Shown here: positions 24,453-33,297 of the stretch, in pieces
Layout of the letters: each line of letters starts with the position of its first letter
How positions within the stretch are numbered: the first letter of the stretch is position 1
From: Promethearchaeota archaeon
GTDB taxonomy: Archaea > Asgardarchaeota > Lokiarchaeia > Sigyniarchaeales > SOKP01
Direction of reading: 5' to 3'
Length of the DNA: 40,588 bases
Assembly: GCA_004375715.1 (NCBI GenBank)
Contig: SOKP01000139.1
Span: forward strand, 1 to 40,588
Notes under the pieces: model-generated
The model's database searches: none
Told to the model about the DNA's origin: nothing
The model's input: the letters and a program-made list of their open reading frames with translations, nothing else
Position numbers and translations under genes: made by a program

Positions 24453-25046
24453 TTAAACACTTTCTTCAATTTGTTTTAATGTATTGGAAATATCTTTACT
24501 GATTTTTAATGGATTTACATTATTTTTTTTTATATACCCTGAGAAAACTTGTTCGTATTTTTCGGGGTCCTCGGTTTTTAGAAGATTTGCATATCTCTCA
24601 ATGTGAGAGCCATTGACAGTTTCTTCTATATTTTCAGGAAAGAAAGCCTCTTTATGAGGGATCTCTAAACCAGAAGTTACGATTCCTTTAAATGCTGCCA
24701 ACACGCGATTTTTGTGATAAAATATTCCCAAATCAAGGATTGCTTCTTGAACATTTTGCTTTTTTGCTCTAATTCCTGCTAGAAATCCTGTTAAGTATGC
24801 TGCGGGAATGTTTCCAGTATTTGCATTCCATCCAAATTTGGTTGTTAATTCTTTAGAATGCGCAGAAACTATGATTTTATCTCCTCCTAGCTTTGATTGA
24901 ACAATTTGTACTGTGATATGATTATTTGAAGCCCTAATTACTGCTCTTAATTTTTTAGATTTTAATAATTTTAATCTTTTGTGGTAATTCGTTTTTCCTT
25001 CTGCTCTCCTTCTGAATGGTCTTCGATATCTTGGTCCTTTTGCCAT
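24453..25046 (-). CDS. rpl18: Large-subunit ribosomal protein L18
   Basis: This 197-residue archaeal L18 (eukaryotic L5 type) binds 5S rRNA. The start GPRYRRPFRRRAEGKTNYHKRLKLLKS is typical, followed by VIRASNNHITVQIV, AYLTGFLAGIRAK and ILDLGIFYHKNRVLAAFKGIVTSGLEIPH. It is 3 nt after L19e, implying translational coupling. Confidence 0.97.
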   Translation of the reverse strand: MAKGPRYRRPFRRRAEGKTNYHKRLKLLKSKKLRAVIRASNNHITVQIVQSKLGGDKIIVSAHSKELTTKFGWNANTGNIPAAYLTGFLAGIRAKKQNVQEAILDLGIFYHKNRVLAAFKGIVTSGLEIPHKEAFFPENIEETVNGSHIERYANLLKTEDPEKYEQVFSGYIKKNNVNPLKISKDISNTLKQIEESV

Positions 25047-25049
25047 AAT

Positions 25050-25505
25050 TTATCTACCTCTTCTAATTAAGTCTTTTTCTTTGATGTAACGGTTCATTTG
25101 CGCAACGCTAGTAAACATTCCGCCTTTAGCGTTTTTATATAACTTTCTATAAGTTGCGGTAGTAATCAATTTTCGATCTCTTAATTTTTTAAGCTCCCGT
25201 CTCTGAGGGCGAATTCGATTCATCCACTTTTTTTTCTTTGGAGTTCGTGCCCCTTTTTTTCCTTTTCGTTTTCCTATGCCTCTAGCCCTACCTTTTTTCT
25301 TGCGTTCATGAAGTAAGTTCTTTCTATATTTTGAATTGCCTTTTTTATATTTTTTTATAATAATGCCTTCTTTTACCAAATTGCGGATGTCTTCTCGAGT
25401 GATTGCCATTTTTATTTCATCTATTAAGTATGGATCGAAATAAACCCGGTTCTCACCACATTTCAAAATTTCCGCTGCCATTCTTTTTTGGGCTTTTAAA
25501 CTCAT
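25050..25505 (-). CDS. rpl19e: Large-subunit ribosomal protein L19e
   Basis: This 151-residue protein of the archaeal/eukaryotic-only family begins LKAQKRMAAEILKCGENRVYFDP, followed by the very basic GRARGIGKRKGKKGARTPKKKKWM region and the three-helix C-terminal part. The presence of L19e and L32e excludes a bacterial origin for the operon. Confidence 0.97.
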   Translation of the reverse strand: MSLKAQKRMAAEILKCGENRVYFDPYLIDEIKMAITREDIRNLVKEGIIIKKYKKGNSKYRKNLLHERKKKGRARGIGKRKGKKGARTPKKKKWMNRIRPQRRELKKLRDRKLITTATYRKLYKNAKGGMFTSVAQMNRYIKEKDLIRRGR

Positions 25506-25543
25506 TTTTTATCACATGAAATTATATAATTATGAGAATTTTG

Positions 25544-26014
25544 TTAGTCCTCGTCTTCAAGTAAATCATCATCATCATCATCCAGTTCTTCAATAGAAGA
25601 TTTAAGTGCTGCTTCTAGACTATCTATCTCTCCTTGCGATATTCCAATATTAAGGACTTTAAATCCTCTATTTTTAGCATAATCTATTAGGTGTATTCTT
25701 TTTTTAATGCCTAATGTAGTAGAAATTTTAATTGCGTGTTTTTTATTATTTAAGGTTTTCAAATCATCAATAGTTTCGACTCTTACCTCTTCATATCCTG
25801 ATGGATGTAATCCACGTATCTTTTTAGGACCTCTATACCCTGGTGAAGGTGATTTGACTCCTGATTTAGATTTTATTCTAGTTCGTGAATCAATTCCTCT
25901 TGCTTTTCGCCAAGAATCTTTCACTCTTACATATCTCCAAGATTCTACTCTTCTAAAGGAGGGGCGCTTCTTATTTATTTTTTTCCTAAGTTCTATTAGT
26001 CTTTTCTGTTCCAT
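25544..26014 (-). CDS. rpl32e: Large-subunit ribosomal protein L32e
   Basis: This 156-residue protein has the core RPSFRRVESWRYVRVKDSWRKARGIDSRTRIKSKSGVKSPSPGYRGPKKIRGLHPSGYEEV and then GIKKRIHLIDYAKNRGFKVLNI. An acidic tail (ELDDDDDDLLEDED) of about 15 residues is unusual for this otherwise basic protein. Its order between L6 and L19e is normal for the archaeal spc operon. Confidence 0.97.
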   Translation of the reverse strand: MEQKRLIELRKKINKKRPSFRRVESWRYVRVKDSWRKARGIDSRTRIKSKSGVKSPSPGYRGPKKIRGLHPSGYEEVRVETIDDLKTLNNKKHAIKISTTLGIKKRIHLIDYAKNRGFKVLNIGISQGEIDSLEAALKSSIEELDDDDDDLLEDED

Positions 26015-26029
26015 ATCTCTTACCTCTTT

Positions 26030-26608
26030 TTATTTTATCTCCCAGGTAACTTCGTCTCCGCTTTGAATTTTATAGAGGTATACACCATCTTGAAACACTC
26101 TTGGGTCTTTCTTTCTTATTCTGCAAGCTTTTTTTATGTTCGCAGCAGTTTGACCTAATGTTTCTTTATCGGGTCCAGTTAATATTACATCCTCGCCGTC
26201 AATTTTAACATCTACATTTTTCAGATATTTAGTAACCCTTGGAGCTCTCTCCCCAAGGAAGTTAACGACGTGAATTTCCATTTTATCAGGTATTACTTCC
26301 ACTGTGCATGGAAAATGACTATAACATACTTTACAAATATACTTATAGTTTACTTGAACGCCATTTATTAAATTTTTAATTAGATTGATAATAGTTTTTA
26401 CCAAAGCAAGGGTTCCACTTTTTGGGAAGTTAGTGGTAAATGTCATAAGATTTCCTTCAATTATAACCTTTATACCTCTTATATGCGAAAAGTTTTTTGT
26501 TATCTTTCCGTTAGGTCCACTTACAGTAATATGATGGTTTCCGTCAAGGGTAACAGTAACTCCCTCCGGAATTTCCAGTTCTTCTTTAAAAAATGCTACT
26601 TTTACCAT
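26030..26608 (-). CDS. rpl6: Large-subunit ribosomal protein L6
   Basis: This 192-residue archaeal L6 (eukaryotic L9 type) has two repeats of the L6 fold. It begins VKVAFFKEELEIPEGVTVTLDGNHHITVSGPNGKITKNFSH, then VNYKYICKVCYSHFPCTVEV and HVVNFLGERAPRVTKYL, and ends GPDKETLGQTAANIKKACRIRKKDPRVFQDGVYLY. The start ATG 26608 follows S8 by 29 nt, preceded by a T/A-rich stretch and an AGGTAAAGAT-type ribosome-binding site. Confidence 0.97.
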   Translation of the reverse strand: MVKVAFFKEELEIPEGVTVTLDGNHHITVSGPNGKITKNFSHIRGIKVIIEGNLMTFTTNFPKSGTLALVKTIINLIKNLINGVQVNYKYICKVCYSHFPCTVEVIPDKMEIHVVNFLGERAPRVTKYLKNVDVKIDGEDVILTGPDKETLGQTAANIKKACRIRKKDPRVFQDGVYLYKIQSGDEVTWEIK

Positions 26609-26637
26609 TTATCTTTACCTTTTTTTTTTTAACTGTG

Positions 26638-27050
26638 TTAATAGACATAACAAAGCGTCATACCGCCGATATGTTTTTCTTCGGCTTCTTTCATGGTCAT
26701 AATACCTTGATTTGTAGTTAACACGATTATTCCTAAACCAGGTGCTGGTAGTAACTTCCTTTCAAGTGATTCGAACTGCGAGACATTGTGATTAAGTCTC
26801 ATTAAACCAGCACAATGATTAATTTTACCTAACAACGCGACTTTGAATTTACCTTGCCTGCCATCGTCATACCTTTCAAATTTGCGTCTAATAGGTTTTT
26901 CTATTAGATTTCGCCTATATAAGCGTGTTGCTGAAAGATACGAAGAACCATTTGGTTTAATTTAGATGCAGGACTAATTGTTACTTCCTTCTTCTTCGCT
27001 TTTTCTGAATTTTTAAGATGATTACACATATCGGCTAATGTATTAGTCAT
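26638..27050 (-). CDS. rps8: Small-subunit ribosomal protein S8, interrupted by a 29-nt predicted BHB intron
   Basis: The track shows only the C-terminal 65 residues, but the gene starts at ATG 27050: MTNTLADMCNHLKNSEKAKKKEVTISPASKLNQMVLRIFQQHAYIGE. It then runs into TAA TAG. After 29 nt the reading resumes in another frame as FERYDDGRQGKFKVALLGKINHCAG and continues to the normal end GGMTLCYVY. Removing 26881-26909 gives YIGE-FERYDDGR, matching the archaeal pattern YIGEFE.I.DGR exactly, for a 127-residue protein. S8 is essential and no other full copy is in the window, so RNA splicing is the best explanation; assembly error or dead copy are alternatives. The first 63 nt are duplicated at 36892-36954. 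Confidence 0.88.
26881..26909 (-). other. Predicted BHB intron in rpS8 pre-mRNA
   Basis: On the minus strand the 29-nt segment folds as UCUAAUAG-AAAAAC-CUAUUAGA, a perfect 8-bp hairpin. Below it, GCG pairs with CGC across bulges AA|A and AA|U, with the fourth position of the central helix a G-A mismatch. Cutting after the second base of each bulge gives GGC GAA | UUU GAA, which exactly restores the S8 frame. The outer helix is weak. The same G-A variation is seen in the T-loop intron of tRNA-Sec. Confidence 0.7.
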
Positions 27051-27207
27051 TTTCAATCCGTACTTTTATTTTTTAAAATTATCTAAGCTTAAATTGTAAA
27101 ACAATAAATGTCTCATAATTAATTAATTTTTTCAATTTGAGTCTTGGAGTCTATGAAAGATTACTTAATTGAGATATTTCGTTTCAATTAGAGTTACTAT
27201 ATTATTA

Positions 27208-30200
27208 TTAAATAGAGTCTTCTGCTTTTTTCTTCCAATAATAATAGTTGCTTTTTGAAATATCTGGAAAATGAGAATAAAATTCTTTAAGTGTCATTTC
27301 TGGATGCATTTGATAATAATCTAAGAATTTTAGATAATCAATTTTATTAAGTACTCCTTTAATGTCATCATATTTTAATTTCATTAATTGTTCTCTTGAA
27401 GGATTTTTATAACCTATATAATTTATGAAGTTTTTAATCACATTCCATTTATATTTTTCACTCTTAAAATTCCAACATAAAGCAATTAGATATCGTGTCC
27501 TTTCTAAAGAATCGTGGTTTAATTCTTTAGCGATTTGACTTATATCTTTCTTTTGAGCTAACATTTTTGAAAGTATTGGTTTTGTAATCAATATTCTTGC
27601 AGTTCTTAAATTTCTCCACCATTCAGGAATATATTCCTTTCTGATAGTCTCCCAAGGAACTCCATCAAATTTTTTATCCATTTCATAGCTATCTAAGCCT
27701 TGTATAATTAGTGATTTTAACCTTTCTTTTATGAGCATCTTACGTTTATCCTTAAAATCTATATTCCAAAATATTTCACTACTCCACTTAGAAATGGTAT
27801 GGCTATTTACCGTTGAAAATAGGTTTTCACTAAGGTATGTTGCACTATAACCATGACTCATCAAAGTTTCTAAAACTGGTTTTAAATAGAGTTTTCGTGC
27901 ATTTCGGAGACTCCCCCAATATTCATTAATCCTCTTTGTTATAACATCTTTAGATATAACTCTGTTATATTTTTTAGCAAAAATTTTGGAAATATCTGGG
28001 CTCCATAATCCTAGTGCAATTAATGGAATTAATGCCGAGCGGGGGATAGGTATTAAAGAACCTCCACCACCACCCTTGCTGATGTTGCCGATTCTCTTAG
28101 GATAAAGTTTTTTAAAATGTTTTATCCAGTATTTTTCTTTAGTCCGAAGTTTATTGTCGCTCCAACAAACTTCAAGAATCTCATAAGTAAAAGATTTATT
28201 AGCCCCTAAGTATCCTATCCCTTGTGCATTCAACGGATGAACTTTTCTTAAATTTTCCCCTTTAGTCTCCAGATATCTCATGAGAGTGTGAATTCTAAGA
28301 TTACTTAATTCAATAAATGCGTCAGTATTATACCAATACCATCTTTGAGAAAACCTTTCAGTAGTTAGACCAATCTGAATTAATCCATTAGAAATTGGAT
28401 CTCCATTAATATCTTTTATTTGAGTTATTTTATATACTATTCCTGACCACCCATGCAATCCTCTTTTTTTATATATGGTTATTAACTGTTTTATAGGAAA
28501 AGATCCCCCAAATCTCTTATTGCTAATTTCTTGATGATCCTTTTCTTTTACCCATTTAACCATATTATCAATATAAGGTTGTATTAAAGAGTTAAAATCA
28601 ATTTTTATAGGCTTGTGCAGGTAGCAGATCTGTTCTGAGATCACTTTAAACGGGCTTAATTTGTGTTTTATAGTATAATCTCGAAAAGTAGCAAAACCAT
28701 GTTTCTTAGCCCATTTATTAAGAGTTTTATTAAATGTTGTCTTATTATTTTGAATTAAATCCATAACATTATAGAAAGATTTAGGGAGAAGACCAATATT
28801 AATTGCTATTTTAGAACATATTTCCCCTAAATATGACCGAGTAAGGTATTTTCCTTCCTTATATAATAATTCTTGATGAAATTCGATAAATCTTAAAAGA
28901 TGATTTTCTAATATGTCAGCTCCCAAAAAAAAATTATACATTTCATCAATTTCTCTCTGTGATTTTTTTATGTTAATTTTTTTTTTTTGTTCTTTCCTTA
29001 ACTCTTTATAATTCTGCGAGATCTGCTCAAAAAACCTGCTATGGACTCGATTCTCATGAAATCTGTTCATAAGTTCAAACCTATGTTTGTTAATATATTT
29101 TTTAATAGCACGAATATTTACCAAAAGTTCTAATTGGATAGCATCGAATTGGTGTAGTTTTTCTATCAAAGATTTTATTGCATTCTTTTCTTCTTCGGAG
29201 AGTTTTTCGTGTTTAGACTTTTCATATAATTTCATCAACTTTTTAGTCAAATTTTCGAACTCCTTATACTTCTCAAGGGCTTTTTCTAACTCAGATTTAA
29301 GTTCAATGTTGCACTCATCCTCAGAAGCTTCTTTAATCCATCGTTTAAGGGTTGTTTTCCAGCCTTCTTCTTCAATTTCTTTTTTTATTTCGCTTTCACT
29401 TTGAGAATTTTTAATCTTTTCCGATTCTAATTCTCGTTGTTCTAACCATTGGATATAGCCTTTTGTTCTTTTTTTAGCATATATCGGTCTCTTGTCCGTT
29501 TGCTGGTGATATAATTCTTGAAGATGTTCATCTTCCTCTTCTTCAGTTTCTTCACTTGCTAGCTTTGAACCATCTTCAAGTAACTCTTTCTTCTCTTCGG
29601 ATTCGCTTTCGATAGTTTCTAATTCTCGTTTTAACACTTCCATTTTTTCTTTATTCTCAACATTTTCGCAAGTTTCTGCTTTCTTTTCCTTGTGTAAAGT
29701 AGATGTTTGCTCAATTTGATCTAGTTCTTCCGCAATTGAATTTTGCTCTTTAATCTCTAAATTGGCTTCTTCAATTTTTTCATTTACATTCGATCCTACT
29801 TCATTTTCTTGTTTATTATTTATTTCTTTTTGATAATTGCTTGCTGCTGCTTCCATTTGCTCATCGATTTCTTCTTGGGACTTTACTTGTCGATGCAATT
29901 GCTCTTCAAGTAAATTTTCTAAATTTTCTTCAAGCTCAGTTCTTTCTATAGCTTCCTCCACTCTCACATCTATTTCTTCTTGCGATTTCCCTTGTTGAAC
30001 TAAAATCTCTTCCAATTCAACAGCCTGCTCTATTAAATCTACTCTATCTAAATCTTCTTTTAGAATTCCTACGCTCTCTTCGTCCTCGAGATCTGCTAGC
30101 TTTGATTTCTTTATTTCTTGCTCTTCATATAATTTTTCTAATGTCTCGCCAAACTCGGATGTTTCTATGGTTTCCTCTATGGCTTCCTCTACCTTCATAT

Positions 30201-31290
30201 CTATTTCTTCTTGCGATCTTTCTTGTTGAACTAAAATTTGTTCTAATTCAACAGCTTGCTCTATTAAATCTACTCTATCCAAATCTTCTCTTAGATCTTC
30301 TACGCTCGCCTCGTCTTCGTGATTTACTTGTTTTAATTTCTCTAGTTGTTGTTCTTCGATTATATTTTCTGCTTCTTTTAGCGTATTATATATTTCCTCT
30401 GCTTCGTGCATTATTTCTTCTATCTCTTCAGAGGACTTTTCTTCTCGATCTAATTCTTCGCGAATATTCCATAAATATTCAAATTCCTCCGTACTAGTAA
30501 TTTCCTTAGATGTCTCATTTATTTCCTCCAAGTTCTTAGATTCCTCTGTTACTTCTTGCCTAGATTCTTCAATTTCCTGGTCTTCTTTACTATATTGTTC
30601 GCTTACTACCTCATTTTCTTTTAAATTTTCGTAATATTTCTCGGCATGATACGCTGAATTTTCTCCAACTTGTGGTTCTAAAACTTCGTCTTCCCCTTTT
30701 GTTTCTCGAGCAAATTCGGCTAGTTCTTCAATTTTATTTATGAATTCGATTTCTTCGGTATTTACAATAGGATCTGGATTATCTGGAATTTCTTCTAGGG
30801 GAATTTCGATTTCTTCCTCTTGGTCCTGGTCTTCCACATCTTCTTCACTGTCATCAGTTATAACTATAGTCGTTGTTTCAGATCCAACATTTTCGATTAA
30901 ATCTTCTTTATTGGATTCTCCATTTTCATTGCTATTTTTATCTATCTCATCTTTTTCTCTCTCGTTTTGTACATCATCGTTCCAATCGATCTCATCCCAT
31001 ATTGAATTCTCCCTCTGGCCTTGTCCATCATCGCTCCAATCGATTTCATCCCATATTGAATTTCCTCCCTCATTTTGCACATCACCGCTCCAATCGATCT
31101 CATCCCATTCTTCTCCAGCGGATTCTTGTTCTGGATCCTCTCCAACATTTTCTATTTGTTCGTTCTCGAGATCTCTTTCGACCTCTAATTCAAAGTCTTC
31201 GTTGAAGTCATCGTCATTTTTCTCTTCATCTACTTCTTTCTCTTCTCCTAAATATCCCACTTCATCTTCATTTTCACTTTCAAAATCCAC
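27208..31290 (-). CDS. Giant acidic coiled-coil protein with C-terminal GIY-YIG nuclease-like domain
   Basis: This 1360-residue protein starts at GTG 31290, 16 nt after the HerA-like gene. Residues 1-620 are extremely acidic (Glu-rich) and contain three tandem 18-residue WDEIDW units and two copies of a 45-residue block (EDLDRVDLIEQAVELEQIL...SQEEID). Residues 620-940 are charged helices. From about 949 a GIY-YIG-type domain is visible: SGIVYKIT, then LIQIGLTTERFSQRW with the arginine, and KEKYWIKHF with the probable catalytic glutamate near 1052, followed by GNISKGGGGG. Two HTH-like repeats (SLRNARKLYLKPVLETLMSHGYS and NLRTARILITKPILSKMLAQKKD) and a final WKKKAED helix complete it. The GIY-YIG-plus-HTH half resembles homing-endonuclease-type DNA cutters; the acidic half is unexplained. 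No stop or frameshift. Confidence 0.75.
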   Translation of the reverse strand: MDFESENEDEVGYLGEEKEVDEEKNDDDFNEDFELEVERDLENEQIENVGEDPEQESAGEEWDEIDWSGDVQNEGGNSIWDEIDWSDDGQGQRENSIWDEIDWNDDVQNEREKDEIDKNSNENGESNKEDLIENVGSETTTIVITDDSEEDVEDQDQEEEIEIPLEEIPDNPDPIVNTEEIEFINKIEELAEFARETKGEDEVLEPQVGENSAYHAEKYYENLKENEVVSEQYSKEDQEIEESRQEVTEESKNLEEINETSKEITSTEEFEYLWNIREELDREEKSSEEIEEIMHEAEEIYNTLKEAENIIEEQQLEKLKQVNHEDEASVEDLREDLDRVDLIEQAVELEQILVQQERSQEEIDMKVEEAIEETIETSEFGETLEKLYEEQEIKKSKLADLEDEESVGILKEDLDRVDLIEQAVELEEILVQQGKSQEEIDVRVEEAIERTELEENLENLLEEQLHRQVKSQEEIDEQMEAAASNYQKEINNKQENEVGSNVNEKIEEANLEIKEQNSIAEELDQIEQTSTLHKEKKAETCENVENKEKMEVLKRELETIESESEEKKELLEDGSKLASEETEEEEDEHLQELYHQQTDKRPIYAKKRTKGYIQWLEQRELESEKIKNSQSESEIKKEIEEEGWKTTLKRWIKEASEDECNIELKSELEKALEKYKEFENLTKKLMKLYEKSKHEKLSEEEKNAIKSLIEKLHQFDAIQLELLVNIRAIKKYINKHRFELMNRFHENRVHSRFFEQISQNYKELRKEQKKKINIKKSQREIDEMYNFFLGADILENHLLRFIEFHQELLYKEGKYLTRSYLGEICSKIAINIGLLPKSFYNVMDLIQNNKTTFNKTLNKWAKKHGFATFRDYTIKHKLSPFKVISEQICYLHKPIKIDFNSLIQPYIDNMVKWVKEKDHQEISNKRFGGSFPIKQLITIYKKRGLHGWSGIVYKITQIKDINGDPISNGLIQIGLTTERFSQRWYWYNTDAFIELSNLRIHTLMRYLETKGENLRKVHPLNAQGIGYLGANKSFTYEILEVCWSDNKLRTKEKYWIKHFKKLYPKRIGNISKGGGGGSLIPIPRSALIPLIALGLWSPDISKIFAKKYNRVISKDVITKRINEYWGSLRNARKLYLKPVLETLMSHGYSATYLSENLFSTVNSHTISKWSSEIFWNIDFKDKRKMLIKERLKSLIIQGLDSYEMDKKFDGVPWETIRKEYIPEWWRNLRTARILITKPILSKMLAQKKDISQIAKELNHDSLERTRYLIALCWNFKSEKYKWNVIKNFINYIGYKNPSREQLMKLKYDDIKGVLNKIDYLKFLDYYQMHPEMTLKEFYSHFPDISKSNYYYWKKKAEDSI
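29944..30330. repeat. Two-copy internal coding repeat in the giant protein gene
   Basis: About 155 nt at 29944-30100 recurs at 30176-30330 with high similarity, encoding the block EDLDRVDLIEQAVELEQIL...SQEEID twice. It indicates growth of the coiled-coil region by internal duplication. Confidence 0.7.
30961..31107. repeat. 54-bp tandem repeat, three units
   Basis: TCCAATCGATCTCATCCCA recurs at 30981, 31035 and 31089, exactly 54 bp apart, encoding three WDEIDW-containing 18-residue units at about residues 65-117 of the giant protein. The third unit in the plus-strand direction is partial. Confidence 0.8.
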
Positions 31291-31306
31291 TTTAATTTTA
31301 AGACCT

Positions 31307-33274
31307 CTATGATTTATTCATTAATTTAGGGACATTATCATCTGCTGTTCTCATTAAATACCGTTCATTGTTTGTTATGACTAAAGCATATCTTTCCTGG
31401 AGTGTTAATAACATTTCTCTCTCGCTTCTAATTCCGGTGAAAATTTGATTGCTTGGATATCCTAATTGGAACAAAATTTTCATCCTTGCAGAATCAATCG
31501 CGATACCGTGGAGTAAGTAAGCGTGTTGTTCAGCAGTAATGATTCCTACACCTTTAGACCTACATTCGTTTACAATCCTTGTATAGAAAGAGTTAGTTTT
31601 GTTTTTCATTATAAATTCGGGAGAATCGGGGTGGCTATCACCTGGTTTACCTAAAAGTCGATGAGCTTCATCTAACATCAAGAGATATTTCAACCTGTTG
31701 GATTTTTCCTTATCGATTGGAATTAAATTATCAATCATATTTAGAATTAGCATACCTATTAAATGTTGTTCCTCTTCTACACAGTTAGTTAAATCTATTA
31801 TGACGAATCCTCCATCCTTCCATTTTTTAAACCATCCTGGAATATTTTCCCAAGCATCATCAATGAGGTTGAGCGTAGCTTCAAGATCGTCTCTATAGAA
31901 TAATTCGCCAATTCTTCGTTTAAATGTCGCACGAATATGTTGCTTGAATTCTGGTTCCCAAGATTTCGCTTTCATATTATCATCAACGCAATAAAAGAAT
32001 TTTTTGATGGTTCCTGGAAATTTATTATATTTTGAATATAGATGTCGAAGCGTTTCAGAAAAAATCCCCGGTCCAAGATGTTTTAATCCTAAACAAGCAG
32101 CAAAAACATTGCTCGTCTCTTTAATAGAGATCATGGTTCTATTAAAAGGTGTAATATATGGTAATCTAAATTTTTTTGATGGAAACTTATATACTTCCGC
32201 CATTGGATAATAGTCCTCTAAATCCGATTCTACAAAATTCAGAATCAATATTCCAACATCAGGTCTCTTCCTATAAATTGTGTGTAAAAGTATTTTGATT
32301 AATGTCGATTTTCCCGTTCCAGTTTTTCCAAAAATATTCAAATGGGTAGTAAGACTATCTATTGCTATTAATGTGGATTCTGTGCTTAAGACACCCCTGT
32401 TCATCTTATCTCCGATATACACATAATTAGGATCGTTCTTATTTATTGCCAGATTAACAATATTTCTGTTTTCTAGAATAGGAGGTTTTTCCAATGGCAT
32501 TTCTGGTGGAATACCAAAATCGATCAAATAAGGCTTAATATAATGTGGTAAAAATTCTCTAGGGAGAGGCCCATATTTGGGTTTCTTGGGAAACACTTTA
32601 GACATCAGGATATTCCTCCAAAAAGATGGATGTACGAATTCACATTCTGCTTTCTGATAAGGCGGTATAGACATATCAGAAACGAAGTACCTTAAGATCG
32701 CCTTTATTTTTAATCCCTGTTCTTCTAAATCCATCGGGAAATCTGGATTTGGATTCAAAGAAACAAAAGTTCTAAGCATGAATTTGAGCGGTTCCGGACT
32801 TACCTGTAAATTATCTCTTTTCCATAAAATAAAAAATGTTGCATCCATTTTCTTTTGGGGGGATTTATAATAATTGATTATCTTCCTAAGAAGGTGCAAT
32901 TTTAACGGAGAATTTGAAGGAAGAATAAGTTCGTAAAGGTTTCTATTAATTTCTAAAAACTTCGAGTAAAGTGGATACACGCTTACTTGCCCATCTAATC
33001 CTTTATACCTCTCTTGTAAATTGTATAATAAAGCTCCACCTAATTCTTCTGCCATTTCGATAGTTTCAGCGAAAAGAAAAAATGTCCAAGAAAAACATTT
33101 TCCTAAGTTGAATTCTACGCCATAAGTTAAATAATCTCCAAACGGATCGTATAACCATGAAGTATCTGTTAATTGACGGTTTAACGCATATTCTTGGCTA
33201 CTGATTATTTTTTTTTCCTCACTCGGTAAAACCTGCGTTATATTAATTTTTGACTGATATCCCACAATTTCCAT
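31307..33274 (-). CDS. HerA/VirB4-like DNA-translocase ATPase
   Basis: This 655-residue protein has Walker A GKTGTGKST at residues 316-324, Walker B LLMLDEAHRLLG near residue 535, then a VGIITAEQ sensor segment and a C-terminal LGYPSNQIF...ALVITNN section, as in hexameric HerA/FtsK/VirB4 motors. The N-terminal 300 residues lack the compact HerA beta-barrel and include FSWTFFLFAE and ILWKRDN segments more like VirB4/TraC-type proteins. HerA normally pairs with the NurA nuclease; no NurA is here, but the next gene is a GIY-YIG protein 16 nt downstream. An M50-like membrane protein is 23 nt upstream. DNA processing, transfer or defence are all possible. Confidence 0.82.
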   Translation of the reverse strand: MEIVGYQSKINITQVLPSEEKKIISSQEYALNRQLTDTSWLYDPFGDYLTYGVEFNLGKCFSWTFFLFAETIEMAEELGGALLYNLQERYKGLDGQVSVYPLYSKFLEINRNLYELILPSNSPLKLHLLRKIINYYKSPQKKMDATFFILWKRDNLQVSPEPLKFMLRTFVSLNPNPDFPMDLEEQGLKIKAILRYFVSDMSIPPYQKAECEFVHPSFWRNILMSKVFPKKPKYGPLPREFLPHYIKPYLIDFGIPPEMPLEKPPILENRNIVNLAINKNDPNYVYIGDKMNRGVLSTESTLIAIDSLTTHLNIFGKTGTGKSTLIKILLHTIYRKRPDVGILILNFVESDLEDYYPMAEVYKFPSKKFRLPYITPFNRTMISIKETSNVFAACLGLKHLGPGIFSETLRHLYSKYNKFPGTIKKFFYCVDDNMKAKSWEPEFKQHIRATFKRRIGELFYRDDLEATLNLIDDAWENIPGWFKKWKDGGFVIIDLTNCVEEEQHLIGMLILNMIDNLIPIDKEKSNRLKYLLMLDEAHRLLGKPGDSHPDSPEFIMKNKTNSFYTRIVNECRSKGVGIITAEQHAYLLHGIAIDSARMKILFQLGYPSNQIFTGIRSEREMLLTLQERYALVITNNERYLMRTADDNVPKLMNKS

Positions 33275-33297
33275 CTATAAATCTCCTCCTCCTAATT

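Noticed and set aside
26638-27050. rpS8 interruption as selenocysteine recoding or programmed frameshift
   Set aside because: The stops are TAA and TAG, not TGA, and the lost frame resumes after 29 nt, which ribosomal frameshifting does not explain.
30961-31107. 54-bp repeats as a CRISPR array
   Set aside because: The units are contiguous, in frame, encode WDEIDW repeats and have no spacers.
30102-31312. Plus-strand ORFs of 110-190 aa opposite the giant gene
   Set aside because: They are Ser/Leu-rich antisense shadows of the Glu-rich repeats (GAA/GAG read as TTC/CTC).
31307-33274. Classical HerA-NurA repair operon
   Set aside because: No NurA, Mre11 or Rad50 gene is adjacent, and the N-terminal region differs from HerA.
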